DNA of 64,000 bases from Agaricus subrufescens. Its lineage: Eukaryota > Basidiomycota > Agaricomycetes > Agaricales > Agaricaceae. Below the pieces are notes generated by a model. That model searched no databases. It was given only the letters and a program-made list of their open reading frames with translations, and was not told the origin of the DNA. Location of the stretch: contig CM057062.1 in the NCBI GenBank assembly GCA_029945375.1, forward strand, positions 2,185,564 to 2,249,563, read 5' to 3'. Below are positions 22,530 through 33,989 of the stretch, piece after piece; the first letter of the stretch is position 1; every line of letters begins with the position of its first letter. A program made the translations under genes and the position numbers.

Positions 22530-23045
22530 GAAGACCCCGGTGGCAGCACCCCCAAAAACGGAAACAAGACTGCCTGCAACGGACATGGCTCCGGTTGTCC
22601 GGGGGCATGCGCCGGAACGAGGTCACCAGCCAAGCTCAGAGGCGAGTGTGTTCTCTAGACAGCATGCAAAGTGCCTGGCGATTGTCAATAAACCTGCTCA
22701 CTCCCTCCTGCGCGACTTACCAGAGCAGCCCAAAAGGCCCGTCTGCTATCTCTCTTTCGAGCGGGCACCACCCCACCCACCATCGACCGCCAACATCACC
22801 GCACAATCCATGGCTGTCGCTGCCTGGCAGAAACAACGCGTTCCAGGCGACTCCCGCTGCGATCCCAGACGCGCCATTGCACAGCACCTGCCACCCGCCT
22901 CCTGATATCCGTCCTCCAATTTCGCCTTGCGCTGTTTTCCATCTAGTTCAAGTCAGTCCCAACTCATTCTCTCTCACTATACACGCACTTTTCGTGGCCC
23001 AGCTTCCAATTAGATAGAATCCTATGAATGTGGTGCTAAATGCCT
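22530..23045. repeat. Relic segment family, copy 2
   Basis: Matches 18547-19075 and 35030-35590 (CAACGGACATGGCTCCGGTT, GCGAGTGTGTTCTC, GCCATTGCACAGCACCTGCC). No intact frame. Sequence before it (22140-22530) contains a minus-strand frame ISGLNLLTNNQ that I cannot name. Confidence 0.6.
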
Positions 23046-23509
23046 ACGGTCCCCCAGACAAGCTGCCGTAGCCAACAAAGAAAGCCATCAAGGCGCCACT
23101 TGGCGAAATCTTGCTTGGGCCATAAAAACTGAAGAATAACGCGAGTAGGACGGATACGACCTGCATCTCCAGTTCTGAGGACAACTGATGCCTTCCACGT
23201 GCCTTTGTAATAATTCACGGCCTTTCTCACATTGTATATCACTTGAGAAATTTTATGGATCGCTGCCGCTGTGAGAGGCAAAGTTTGATCCTTGAGTCTA
23301 GCCAGATTGTTTTAATTGCGTGGCGGCAAAGTTTGCTCGGTGGCTCGAAAAACCTTGAATAGATTTGCTGTTGAAGTAAAAATAGTATCATTTATTTTTA
23401 CATCGTGCGCTCAGCATCAGTCTTCTCCCCATCAACAACACCTGCACAAGAGTCTGAACCTGCACTGAGCCTGCGCTCCAGCAGCGTCGCGAGAGATTAA
23501 CTACCGGAA

Positions 23510-24489
23510 ATGGCCTTCCTGAAAAACCGCCACTTTTGTCATTCAGATACGCCGTTTTGCGCTCATCTCGTCGCATTTTCATGAGTGGAGCTGAAATAAA
23601 GGTGGTCTCTCGTGTTTCTCCTGCCATTTGAAACTCGTCTGGTCCGAACCTTCCTTACATTCACAACGTGGCATTCGATATCGCCAGTACTTGTCGCAGA
23701 TCCTACGAAACGGTTGCCAAACCCATAGCCTCAAGAATAAAAACCCAAGCCAACTTGCGAAGGAGTACGCCTGCCTTCCTCTCATCTTCCGTCCCAACCT
23801 TGAACATCCTCTTTCCACCTGACAGACACGACCGTTTCCGTAACTTCTGCGTGGACCTCGTCCAACTCCTCCACCGTTCCGAAATTCAACTTCGAACAAA
23901 CATCCTGGGTGAACCTCCACGACACAACATCAGGCCACTATCAGAATCAAGGTATGTAAAATTACCTCCTCCGCCCGTTTCACAACGACACGCGTTTTAA
24001 ACAACCTTACTCAAAGGGCAATTGAGAACGGAGCCAACTTTCTCGCAGAGGGTTTCTTATTCACTGTCGCCGCTTCATTAATAATCGGCGAGACTTGGCG
24101 TTCGTCTAGATCACAATCTAAGCGGAGGGACACTGTGAACGATCAGCTACAAGACTTCAATGATCGAGTAACGGAGTTGACAAGTCAGGTGAACACACTA
24201 GAACAAAGATGGGGGGACGAGATACAGAGTGTCAGAGACAGGTATACCACACCTGACTCAAAACGATGTAACCTCGTATCTGACCAAGTCACTGAACAGG
24301 AATGACGAGTTGACCCGGGTTCTAGAGCGCATACTTTGGATAGGGCTTAAAGGCGGTTGGACAGACGTTCATGGTGATGAATGGCAACGCGAGTTCGATT
24401 CCATCGTACAGGCGATTGAAGAGCCAAGTACCCAAGAACGCAACTCCGACAATTTACCTAATTCTAATTCCAACATTAGCTCACCATAG
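23510..24489 (+). pseudogene. OPA3-like gene, copy B, broken
   Basis: Exons 2-5 are recognisable and similar to 6402-7372, but the first exon is damaged: an indel changes the frame after MAFLKN and the GT donor that follows the start exon in copy A is lost (CGGGTATG became CAGATACG). An extra 8 bases (ACTTGCGA, about 23756) before the next donor shift the frame again. An in-frame ATG at 23668 would give only an unnatural N-terminus. Copy A probably carries the function alone. Confidence 0.75.
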
Positions 24490-25475
24490 CATTCCTACTG
24501 TGTTGAATCGCGTACGTGCAAACCGCATTGAAACTGGTCGCTAATCATACGCAATTGGCAAGTCATTAACTAGATGATGTACCTCTCGAAGTTATTAATA
24601 TAGACCAGCTCTGTAATACCCCTGTCATCAATCCCTTTGCCGCAACCACATATACTTCTCCCGCTCACCATCCGGTCTCTTTATCCTCGTTGAGACTGCA
24701 GGAAAAATTGATCATGCCAATCTTGTGCCACAACTGAATCCCGTCCAATCAGTCGTTGATCGTCCTAGAGTTGTTTTGTTGCATTCTTTGATCAGTTGCA
24801 CTCCGAAATTCTCTCGTTTCTGCATGTCAAGTTAATTTGGTGATGGTTGATTGCTTGGACAGGTTCCTTTGAAAGAGACAAAATTCGATCACTCCGAGAA
24901 GGAAAAGTACAAAATGGTGCTTGGTAAAGGGAAACAATTGGTGCGTACGTCTTTCAGTGAATCAAGGTTCTTGAAGGATTATCATCTTTTAGTTCTACAA
25001 GGGCCGCGATAAGTCGATAGAAACGTTCTTGCAACCCTCTCGAGATCTACCGGTGTTTATATGCGCGGTGGAACCTAGGGTTCAAGCGGGGACATATGAC
25101 GGTCCAGTGCGGTGGTTTTCATGTTCATGGTTCTTCGTTATGTTGCCTCAGTAATTTTTTCCGCTACCGGCCAGTCTTATACATGTTTTTGTCACCTCTG
25201 CTCCTCCAAGGTCCTGCAGTGAGACGTGTGGTCATGTAGCGCAGCCTTTGTTTGTAGTTTATAATTAGCACAAGCACAGCACGCTTGTGAGATACCTCAT
25301 GCCCATCTGAGGCACGAGGCCAGCTGATTCCTCTTCGCAACCCAACCCCGTACAGACAGATCCCCGCTCACGAAACTCCAACTCAAAGAGGTGTGGCTCG
25401 AACGTTATACTTTCGCAATCCTCGCAGCGGTCCTCTTGACACAACTTTTATTGTCTGTTCGCAGCACTCTAAATC

Positions 25476-28400
25476 ATGGCTTGTTGCTTCGGGCTGTTTA
25501 AACGTAGGCGTAACAGCGACGCGGTCGACCAGGTTGGGCTGGGAGGCTCGTCTAGGTCTTTATCGGGAACTTCAGGTATGCTCCATATCCTTGCACGAGC
25601 ACCCAGTCTGACTTTATGGTCGCTTCAGTCCCTCTCCAGTCTGTCCAGCCGATGCCCACCGCCATCATGGTCCTTGAATCTAGCGCACAAAATTGTCCTT
25701 TGCCTCCGCCGGACACAGGAGGTGTGTTTCTGCGTATACTTGTATAAGAACACAAAATTCATGACCGCGTCAAACCCTGTTCCACCCATCGAACCGACAC
25801 CGATCGCCACCGTAGCGCATGATGTCAGTGCCGAAAGTCATGTTTCGTCTTCACAGGATGTCCCAGGTGCGTTCCTCCGTGTATATGTATGACGAGAGAG
25901 CCAGGATTCATGGTTGCCCCAGCCCCTCTCTCACCCTCCCCACCGATGCCTATCACCACCGTGGTCCATGAGTCCGGTGCCGAAAATCGCGATTCGTCCT
26001 CACCGGATATTCAAGGTGCGTCTTTGTGTGTATTTGAATGGTAACACTCGGAGTTCATGGTCGTCTCAGCCCCGCCTGGTTCAGGCAGCCACTTTGCTGG
26101 AGCTCATCACTTTAATATCTACGGTGCCACCTTCACGGAGAGCCACGGAGAGGATAAAGTACATCGTAGTAAGAAATGTCGTTTCATTCTTCCAGGAAAT
26201 AAGCTCATTCGCGTTGTCCTCAGTCATGGAATCACTTTTAAAGTATGTTATGGACGGTGCCGCGCCAAACGATGCCTCCCGCAAGTATCGCCCCAGGTGT
26301 CATCCCGGCACACGCGAAGCACTTCTCAAATGGCTCCTGGCTTGGTTCAAAGATCCCTCCCGCTCCGAATCCCTTTTTCACCTTACTGGTCCAGCAGGCG
26401 TTGGTAAATCCGCCGTCATGCAGACCTACACAGAAAAGGCGGATCATCCCGTCATTTCTGTATTCATTTCACGACCGAACAAATGTAACGACCCGAACCG
26501 TGTCTTCACTACTATCGGATACCGACTCGCTGATCAGATCGAAGCATACCGCAACTGTATCGTTGACCGCGTTACTACTAGTCCCGACATTCTCAACAAA
26601 GACATGGAGACTCAATTCCAAGTCTTCATCGTCGAGCCATTCATAGTGAGGAATGTTGGAGCTGGCAGGCCGCCCTCGGCTATACTGCTGGATGGACTTG
26701 ACGAGATTGAGGGTGTAGACGCACAGCGACAAATTATCCGACTCATTGGCACGTTTATCCACGAACACCCAAATGCACCCCTTGCCTGGATCATTGCGAG
26801 TCGTCCAGAGTTCCATATAACCAACACGTTCAAAGAGACGCCAATCCAAGGGCGGTTCAAGTCATACACCATCTCCATCGACGACCCGGATGGTCGTCGA
26901 GACGTTGCTAACTTCTTGTCTGCCGGCTTCGACGAGATAAAACGCGAGTACGCTGACCTCATCCCCCAGAACTGGCCTGAGGGGACAAAGGTCGCGAAGC
27001 TTGCCGCTGCTTCCTCTGGCCTCTTCATTTTCGCTCAAACTGCGCTTCGGTTCATTCGGGATCTTGATCAATCTGACCCTGTTTCAAGCCTCGATCTTGT
27101 CTTATCCGTCATTGATCGTTCGAAGGGTGTTCCGAGCGAGGAGCAGCCCTTCAGGAATCTCGACAACTTGTACACCGAGATTCTGTCGAAAATCTCAGCG
27201 GCGATGCTACCCACAACAAAACGCTTGCTTGCGCTGGCGTTGGCATTCCGCAGTGACAATTTTCTTGGACTACATCCTAGGACGAAATCTCGTACTCTGA
27301 AAGGCATGGCTCTGGTTCTCCAGCTGGATCAGGATAAAGTCCGTCTCGCTCTCATCAAGTGTATTTCAACACTCCAGGTACCGCCCTGGAAGGAAGCACA
27401 TAAGATGCCGGTGACATTCTTACATGCTTCTTTTGCCGACTACCTGGTGGATGAGCAAAGATCGGGGAAATTTTATATTGATGTTGATGGTATTGAGGAC
27501 GATATGTTACTGGGCTATCTCAACTTGTGGGATAAATATTCTGGGGAGGATTCAGGTACGTCTGAGTATATCATCACCGTGTTTGAGTAATGCTTACACC
27601 AGCTTTCAGCTGCTCTCGGCAAATTTATCAGTGCTGGAATGCAAGGACTCCCGGAAAAAGAAATTGTAGCATTTACCACAGATATCCTCGCGGAAATGGG
27701 CGAAAGGCTACTAACCGAGATAGTGAACAGGCATAAGCCTGAGCAAGGGATATCGTCACAGTCGCATCAAAAAGCTATTGAGTGTTTTGATGCCCTCCTA
27801 AATATCAACATGATCAGGCTTTGCAACTTCAATGATAGACTGTGGACTGCTAACTACAGCTATGGCATTGTATATCTATTTGTTAGCAGAGCATTTGAGG
27901 CATGGAAGGTAGTATTGGACTTGGTATCAAACATAGGGATTTCTGACTGCTGTTCTAGGAATTTCGATATGAACTTGGTAAAAACGGGATGTTTCAAGAG
28001 GTCTACTACAAGGATATAGATGTTGACTTGGATGTTAATGGAAAATATATGGTTAAAGTGGTAAGTAAATGAGGCAGTGAAGTGTTGACTGTTATTGACT
28101 ATTTTGTTTGACAAATGTGATGGATCAGCCTGTAAGTGGATGAGTTGGTGAGGTGTGGTCTGTCATTGACTATTTCTCTTCCACAAATCTCATGCATCAG
28201 CTTGTAAGTACATCAGTTGGTGAAGTCTTGTCTGTCATTGACTATTTCTCTTCCACAAATCTCATGCATCAGGATGTAAGTACATTAGTTGGTGAAGTCT
28301 GGTCTGTCATTGACTATTTTTCTTCCACAAATCTCATGCATCAGGATGTAAGTACATCAGTTGGTGAAGTCTTGTCTGTCATTGACTATTTCTCTTCCAC

Positions 28401-29780
28401 AAATCCCATGCATCAGGCTGTAAGTACATCAGTTGGTGAAGTCTGGTCTATCATTGACTATTTCTCTTCCACAAATCTCATCCATCAGCTTGTAAGAACA
28501 TCAGTTGGTAAAGTCTAGTGTGTCATTGACTATTTCTCTTCCACAAATCTCATGCATCAGGATGTAAGTGCATCAGTTGGTGAAGTGTGGTCTGTCATTG
28601 ACTATTTCTCTTCCACAAATCTCATGCATCAGATTGTAAGTACATCAGTTGGTGAAGTCTGGTCTGTCATTGACTATTTCTCTTCCACAAATCTCATGCA
28701 TCAGGTTGTAAGTACATGAGTTGGTGAAGTGTGGTCTGTCATTGACTATTTCTCTTCTGCAAATCTCATGTATCAGGGTGTAAGTACATTAGTTGGTGAA
28801 GTGTGGTCTGTCATTGACTATTTCTCTTCCACAAATCTCATGCATCAGGGTGTAAGTGCATCAGTTGGTGAAGTGTGGTCTGTCATTGACTATTTCTCTT
28901 CCACAAATCTCATGCATCAGATTGTAAGTACATCAGTTGGTGAAGTCTGGTCTGTCATTGACTATTTCTCTTCCACAAATCTCATGCATCAGGTTGTAAG
29001 TACATGAGTTGGTGAAGTGTGGTCTGTCATTGACTATTTCTCTTCCACAAATCTCATGCATCAGGGTGTAAGTGCATCAGTTGGTGAAGTGTGGTCTGTC
29101 ATTGACTATCTCTCTTCCACAACTGTCATGCATCAGCCTGTAAGTACATGAGTTGGTGAAGTGTGGTCTGTCATTGACTATTTCTCTTCCACAAATCTCA
29201 TGCATCAGCATGTAAGCACATGAGTTGGTGAAGTCTGGTCTGTTATTGACTATTTCTCTTCCACAAATCTCATGCATCAGCCTGTAAGTAGATGAGTTGG
29301 TGAAGTCTGGTCTGTCATTGACTATTCCTTTTCCACAAATCTCATGCATCAGGTTGTAAGTACATGAGCTGGTGAAGTCTGGTCTGTCATTGATTATTTC
29401 TCTTCCACCAATCCTTGTGATTAGCTTGTGAGTACATCAGTTCCTGTTCTGTTATCTGTGCTTCACTATTTCTTTTCTACATATTCAGGGTGTAAGTACA
29501 TCTGCTGATGAACTGTAGTTTGTTATTCATCATTTTCACTTTGCCTTACAAGGTTATTGATGAAGAAACAAAATGGTTCTTACAAAATTCACCCAATCTA
29601 CAAGGTCTTATATGTGGAACAATTCCTGGTGGTCAAGTTGCAATTTTTCGTGGAGACTGCAAGGGGGACACATACTGTATTGTTCCTTACCACCCGAGAA
29701 GTACTGTACATGACATTGAGGAAGTAAGTCTAATATATTTCTTTTTCTCTTCATCTGCTGATCCTTCGGAACAGGTGTAG
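25476..29780 (+). CDS. NACHT NTPase (fungal NLR-like), copy B, with microexon array
   Basis: Same layout as copy A: Ser/Pro-rich N-terminus with 93-nt exons, GAHHFNIYGATF motif, NACHT core with KYRPRCHPGTR, GPAGVGKSAV, ILLDGLDEIEG and WIIASRPEFH, then the exon ending MVKV, an array with 20 three-base exons (28061-29552), the VIDEETKWFLQNSP exon and a conserved GTG-TAG after the last acceptor (29778-29780). The core open frame has no stop. Difference: the acceptor of the second 93-nt exon has changed from CAG to CAA at 25771-25773, so this exon is probably skipped, which keeps the frame. The NACHT core differs from copy A by only a few bases per kb. Probably expressed; not certain. Confidence 0.75.
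28061..29552 (+). repeat. Tandem intron/microexon array B (21 introns, 20 three-base exons)
   Basis: Lengths: first unit 68+3, eighteen units of 69+3, one of 61+3, last intron 61; the sum 1492 equals the interval exactly. The three-base exons read PLDDALDIVGGIVGPHPVLG, again all NNT codons in phase 0. The first and the last three units match array A in position and type, while the middle differs in number and codon order. Donors are GTAAGT with single variants GTAAGA, GTAAGC and GTGAGT; acceptors are CAG except one TAG and a final AAG. Confidence 0.85.
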
Positions 29781-29936
29781 AATACTAGGGTACAAGTTTG
29801 GTGAAGCTGAACATGAACTGTGTATGGTCTGATACTGTCATATGCTACTCTTTTTTTGTTTTTGTCTCATAGAAGTACAACATATCTCCATGCTGCCTTT
29901 TCCAACTCCCCTCATCCTTACCTATCATCGGTCTGT

Positions 29937-31440
29937 GTAGACGAAGGAAGCGTAGCAAAGGGTGCCGTGTAGTCTTTCGACATCGCGAAGTTGACAGCGG
30001 CTGGTGGAAAAACAGTCTAGGAAGCGGGAGACACGAGTGAAGTATTTGGAGCGCTTGTGAGGGGGTAGGGAAACGGTCTTGCCCTCGATGTCCCAGGATA
30101 GGCCGATGAAGGTAAATGTGCCATAAAATCCATCGGTGCCCTTGTCTGGGTGCCAGGGGATCCTGAGTGGGGCAACAAGGGCGAGAGCCCTCGCCTTGTC
30201 ATACGGGTATGTCACGAGAGGCGGGGTGTCGCTGAAGGATAGCGGAAAACGAAAGAGGGCCAAGTCGTCCTCGTATTTGACTATGGGCTTGACACCCATG
30301 GCGCACCAGATATCCACTGCGGCATTGATGATTTGCCCCGCGTTACCACTGGCCGAAGAGGCCCCAAAAGGGTGAGCATGGTCTATGTAGAAATTGCCAG
30401 GGCGGCCTTGGAAGACCAGCCAGGGTTTATGATCAGGGATGACGGGGCATGTGCGATGGAACTTTGCAATGTCAACGGTACAGGCTTGTGTGCCTGGTGG
30501 CGCAAGCGCGACCTGAATGAAAGCAGTCAGCGTTGTGACTGGAGAAGGATGAGACCGGATGACGGTCGGAAGGGGAGGCCAAAAATGGCCGGCGCTTATG
30601 AAAGCTAAAGGACTCACCAGCTCAGCTACCTGGGCGGCAGTGTCAAAGCGAGTAGGAAAAAGAGTCGTCCGAATGAATGAGTTGACGGACATGATGGAAG
30701 AGCTGGCCTTGGACAAGTGCCGGCATATGCGGATTTTGTCAGGCTCCCCTGGGGCTTGGGGTTGGGATACGACGACAAGAGGGGAGGATTGGAAGTGGCC
30801 CCGCAAGATGGAAAAGATTTGAGAAGAAGAAAATGGTCCGTCAATACGGCCGGAAGAGACTTCTCCAGAGAGATAGTCGTCAACAAGACCAGGGTGAACA
30901 AAGATGGAAGGATGATTATGTAGGATATTAGTGCTCGTGAGAGCGGGCATATGGCCTATTGGAAAGCCTTGGCGAAGGGAAAGTACAAGATCGGGGTATG
31001 AACTCGAAAGTTTGAACTTGTCAAGAAAGAAATCGAAAGCAGAAGGGTCATATGGAGTGATCGTTTTTTGGAATATCTCGGGTCGAGTGTGGATAGATGG
31101 GTTGAAGTGGGGGCGCCGCACGACGGAATCTAGGAGGTGGGGGTAGGAAAGGCGCGGGGGTTGTTGGAAGGCCACTGCCTCAGGGCTGGGTGTTGGGTGA
31201 ACGGCGACAAGACCAGCCGAAAGCTGGGTGGGGGCCGCCGCAGAAGGTGCAGGCATGGGTACGAGCGCAGGTGGGGGGGCATGACTTGTTCGTGAAATTG
31301 GCGAGGTTGAACAAGAAACAAGGTTTGGTGCCATCCGGAAGGAGGAGCTTGCCGTCGGTGACGTGGCAGTATGAGGATTTTCCATCATCAAAGGAGTCGG
31401 AAAAATTGCGGGAGATGTGGACGAACACGGTGTGATCTTT
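29937..31440 (-). pseudogene. DIRS-type reverse transcriptase, 3' truncated
   Basis: The frame open from 31493 to 29925 contains RICRHLSKASSSIMSVNSFI, FPTRFDTAAQVAEL, VDIAKFHRTCPV, then FGASSASGNAG and the catalytic VKYEDDLALFRF (YxDD-like core), and GLSWDIEGKTVSLP. This order is that of DIRS reverse transcriptases. It ends RLHGTLCYASFVYTDR at the junction, where RNase H should follow. The N-terminal part overlaps the gag ORF in another frame, so translation may need reinitiation or frameshifting; the true start is unclear. Confidence 0.75.
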
Positions 31441-32706
31441 GGCGCAGGCGAGGCAGAAACCTGGGCGTGAGGAGGATGGTTTTGTCGGACCATTCTTCCT
31501 TTTGGATTTGCCGTCTGACCGAAAAAACTGGCTCGATGATGAGGATTGGGGTGGAGGGGGTTTGGAGGGGTTCAAATCATGGAGGCGTCGACCCAGCGCA
31601 GCCTCAGCTTGAGCACTTGACCTTGCAATCAAGAAATGTTGCTCATATTCAGAGAGGCGGAAAGGTAGGTTGTCCACAAGGATGTTGTGCCGGAGTTCGT
31701 GCTCGTGCACCTTCCAAAACGGGAAAAGGGTGCCGGTATCTTTTTTCCGCTGGAAAAAGGTAAAATGATTGAACCAAGTCTTAGACCAGCCTCCCTCGTT
31801 GCCAGGTGCGAGAGGATTCTCAGAAATGTCACGGCTAGACTGAAAGCGGACGTAGTTGTTTGTGGACTTGAGATATTTATCGTATGTAAACGAGGGGGAT
31901 AGATCGTCACCGAAAAACTCGGCCAACTTGGTGATATCCAGAACGACGCGGCCCTTGGGCTCACCCGATCTAGGGTTGATGCGAGTGAGGGGAATTGTCG
32001 CCAAGTTGGTAGCGACATGGCGGATGGCATCCGGGTGAAAGAAGGAGAGGGGAAGGAAGGCCCGCTCGTCCTCGGTGGTATAATAAATGTCAGGGAAAGT
32101 TATGGGCAGATCATCTGTGTCCTTAACCTTCAGGATGTCGCCATCCATACGACGCCTGTTTGTGGGAGGGGCGCCACATGGGTCGTTTGATTGCCGTCTC
32201 TTTTTGAATGAATTGAGTTTACGTCTTATGCAATCTGGCATGCTGTCTGAAAAGGATGCTGCGTAATCAGGATCACAAAGATCCTCATAATCTTCAGAAG
32301 GAAGTGAGAGGATAGAATCGTCATCGGAGATATCGAAAAGATGAAAATCCCTGTTGTTGATTCTGCGGAAATCCCGCTCGGCATTTTTTCTCTCTCTCTC
32401 CTTGTTCCATTCTAAACGAGCCCTAAGGCCAAGGCCGTTGAAGAATTTTACGAGTTCCGGGTTCCTGTGCTTGTCTGCGGCACGCCAGGTGTGGAGTCGA
32501 GGTTCCTGACCGTTGTTTCGGTTGGGAGGGCCGGCCTCGTTGTGATTATGAGTGCCCTGATTTTGATCGCCGTGATTCTGATTGTTTGACCCTGGGTCCT
32601 GTTGGTTACGTTCACCTTGGTCAGGACCTTGTTGTTCTTGGTTGTTACCCGGGATAGGGGAGGCAGGGTGATTGTCGTTCGGTGCCGAAGAATTAAGGTC
32701 GGTCAT
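31180..32706 (-). CDS. DIRS gag-like protein
   Basis: Open frame of 508 residues from the ATG at 32706. The N-terminus is Asn/Gln/Gly-rich, the middle has acidic and basic patches (FKKRRQSNDP), and the C-terminus is Cys/His-rich (FCLACAKDHTVFVH, CPPTCARTHACTFCGG), as in nucleic-acid-binding Gag ends. The frame is intact although the element is truncated. Function is inferred from position before the reverse transcriptase. Confidence 0.6.
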   Translation of the reverse strand: MTDLNSSAPNDNHPASPIPGNNQEQQGPDQGERNQQDPGSNNQNHGDQNQGTHNHNEAGPPNRNNGQEPRLHTWRAADKHRNPELVKFFNGLGLRARLEWNKERERKNAERDFRRINNRDFHLFDISDDDSILSLPSEDYEDLCDPDYAASFSDSMPDCIRRKLNSFKKRRQSNDPCGAPPTNRRRMDGDILKVKDTDDLPITFPDIYYTTEDERAFLPLSFFHPDAIRHVATNLATIPLTRINPRSGEPKGRVVLDITKLAEFFGDDLSPSFTYDKYLKSTNNYVRFQSSRDISENPLAPGNEGGWSKTWFNHFTFFQRKKDTGTLFPFWKVHEHELRHNILVDNLPFRLSEYEQHFLIARSSAQAEAALGRRLHDLNPSKPPPPQSSSSSQFFRSDGKSKRKNGPTKPSSSRPGFCLACAKDHTVFVHISRNFSDSFDDGKSSYCHVTDGKLLLPDGTKPCFLFNLANFTNKSCPPTCARTHACTFCGGPHPAFGWSCRRSPNTQP

Positions 32707-33029
32707 GGTGTGAGAATTTGGCGAGCGAAAACGACTGGACGGGGATCAAAACGGCCAGGAAGGAAAAAAGGTAAAGGCGAAAATTTTTTTGATGGCAAAC
32801 TTAATGGTTCAGTTTGCGAGGGTTATGCAGCACCTTCATCAGCTGTGTCATCTTATCCGTTGATGGGATTACATCTCATCTTGGATTCCGTCGTCACGCC
32901 AGGAAAAGAGCAGGCTCCTACCCAGCTCGCTCACGTGCGTACGTCCTTATAGCGGACTCAACCAAACACGAACAAAGTAAGGGTTTGCTAACGCAGTTAG
33001 CGGCTGGCACCATATGCGTTTCGGGCAAA

Positions 33030-33620
33030 AGAGTTTTTTTTTTGGCCAAGCCACGGGATTTATTTTGTACAGTCATGGTGTTGGTATCCCGCAGTAGAAA
33101 TACATTATTAACAATTGCAGCGCAGTCGCGGAGACAAGTGAAAAAGTAGAAAATATGAATGGATCAAATTAAAGGAAGTCTCCCTGTTGTCAGCGATTGG
33201 AACAGCAGTTAAGGAACTGGAGGCCCCGAGGATTTAAGTATTCTTGTTCCAGTGTTATTCATCTCTACTGGCGAGTGTGTCATAGAAGTTGAATTGAATG
33301 ACGATCCGTTGGTGTGGACCTGTAGAATCAGACATCGTCTTTCATTGGAGGAGCGTCACGTCAGAGGTATGAGAGTCCTGTGTTACACACTGTTCTACAA
33401 ATGTTGAATAACAAAAATGCTGGTATATCATGACACAGGCGTACCTCCACAACCCGCCAGAACTGGCCCAAAAAGACAGCCTTTGCGAACCTTGCTAATG
33501 CTCTGGCTGCCCACCCTATTTTCGCTCCAACTGCATCGCTACACCGGAGAACCTGACTATGCTAGTGCTATTGTAGAGGTCCCGCACGCGTATGTCTTGG
33601 TCAGAGCATCCGCACGTTCA
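33030..33620. repeat. Duplicated segment, partner of 16745-17350
   Basis: Near-identical to the partner over most of its length and continuing into the shared block near 33649/17370. The DIRS element lies immediately before it, so the element may have inserted at or mediated this copy. Confidence 0.7.
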
Positions 33621-33989
33621 ACTTGAGGCATAGCCAAGCAGACCACTTATGACGAATTGCCGGATGACATTTCCCTATGTGGCATCCGATACTGGATCAG
33701 CGAAATATGCACTTGGTACTTGAGCCCTCGGGGGAGGGTAGCGCTTCCTTGTGCTGAGGAAACGGGTCCTGATAAGACGCATATTGTTTGTACAGCGGCA
33801 GTAAGAGGAGACCTTGTGAGGAATGGGGTGAGAATAGCCCAGGGAAGGACGGAGCGCGATGAGATGAGCCAAGAGTGGGTCTTGTATGCGACAAGGAGCG
33901 GGGGTCAAACTAAAAGTGCAAGGCGACAAGAGAGCCGGGTGTAGCTGCAGGAGAGACAGACGTGGAGGGCCACGGCAGATGAGTAGACA

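Larger units (their letters stand above)
23404..29936. repeat. Segmental duplication, copy B
   Basis: Direct repeat of 6300-12690, starting about 17.1 kb downstream of it. Slightly longer (about 6.5 kb) mainly because its microexon array has two more units. Its right edge abuts the truncated end of the DIRS element with no unrelated sequence between. Confidence 0.9.
29937..33015 (-). mobile_element. Truncated DIRS-type tyrosine-recombinase retroelement
   Basis: Holds a gag-like ORF and the start of a DIRS-type reverse transcriptase, overlapping, on the minus strand. RNase H, methyltransferase and tyrosine recombinase regions expected downstream are missing because the element stops at the edge of duplication copy B. 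The right limit is approximate: sequence shared with 16745 resumes near 33030. A short palindrome GCTAAC-GCA-GTTAGC lies at about 32987-33001. Confidence 0.75.

Noticed and set aside
10956..29552. CRISPR-like array
   Set aside because: The genome is eukaryotic, the 72-nt repeats are contiguous with only 3 variable bases between them, and there are no spacers.
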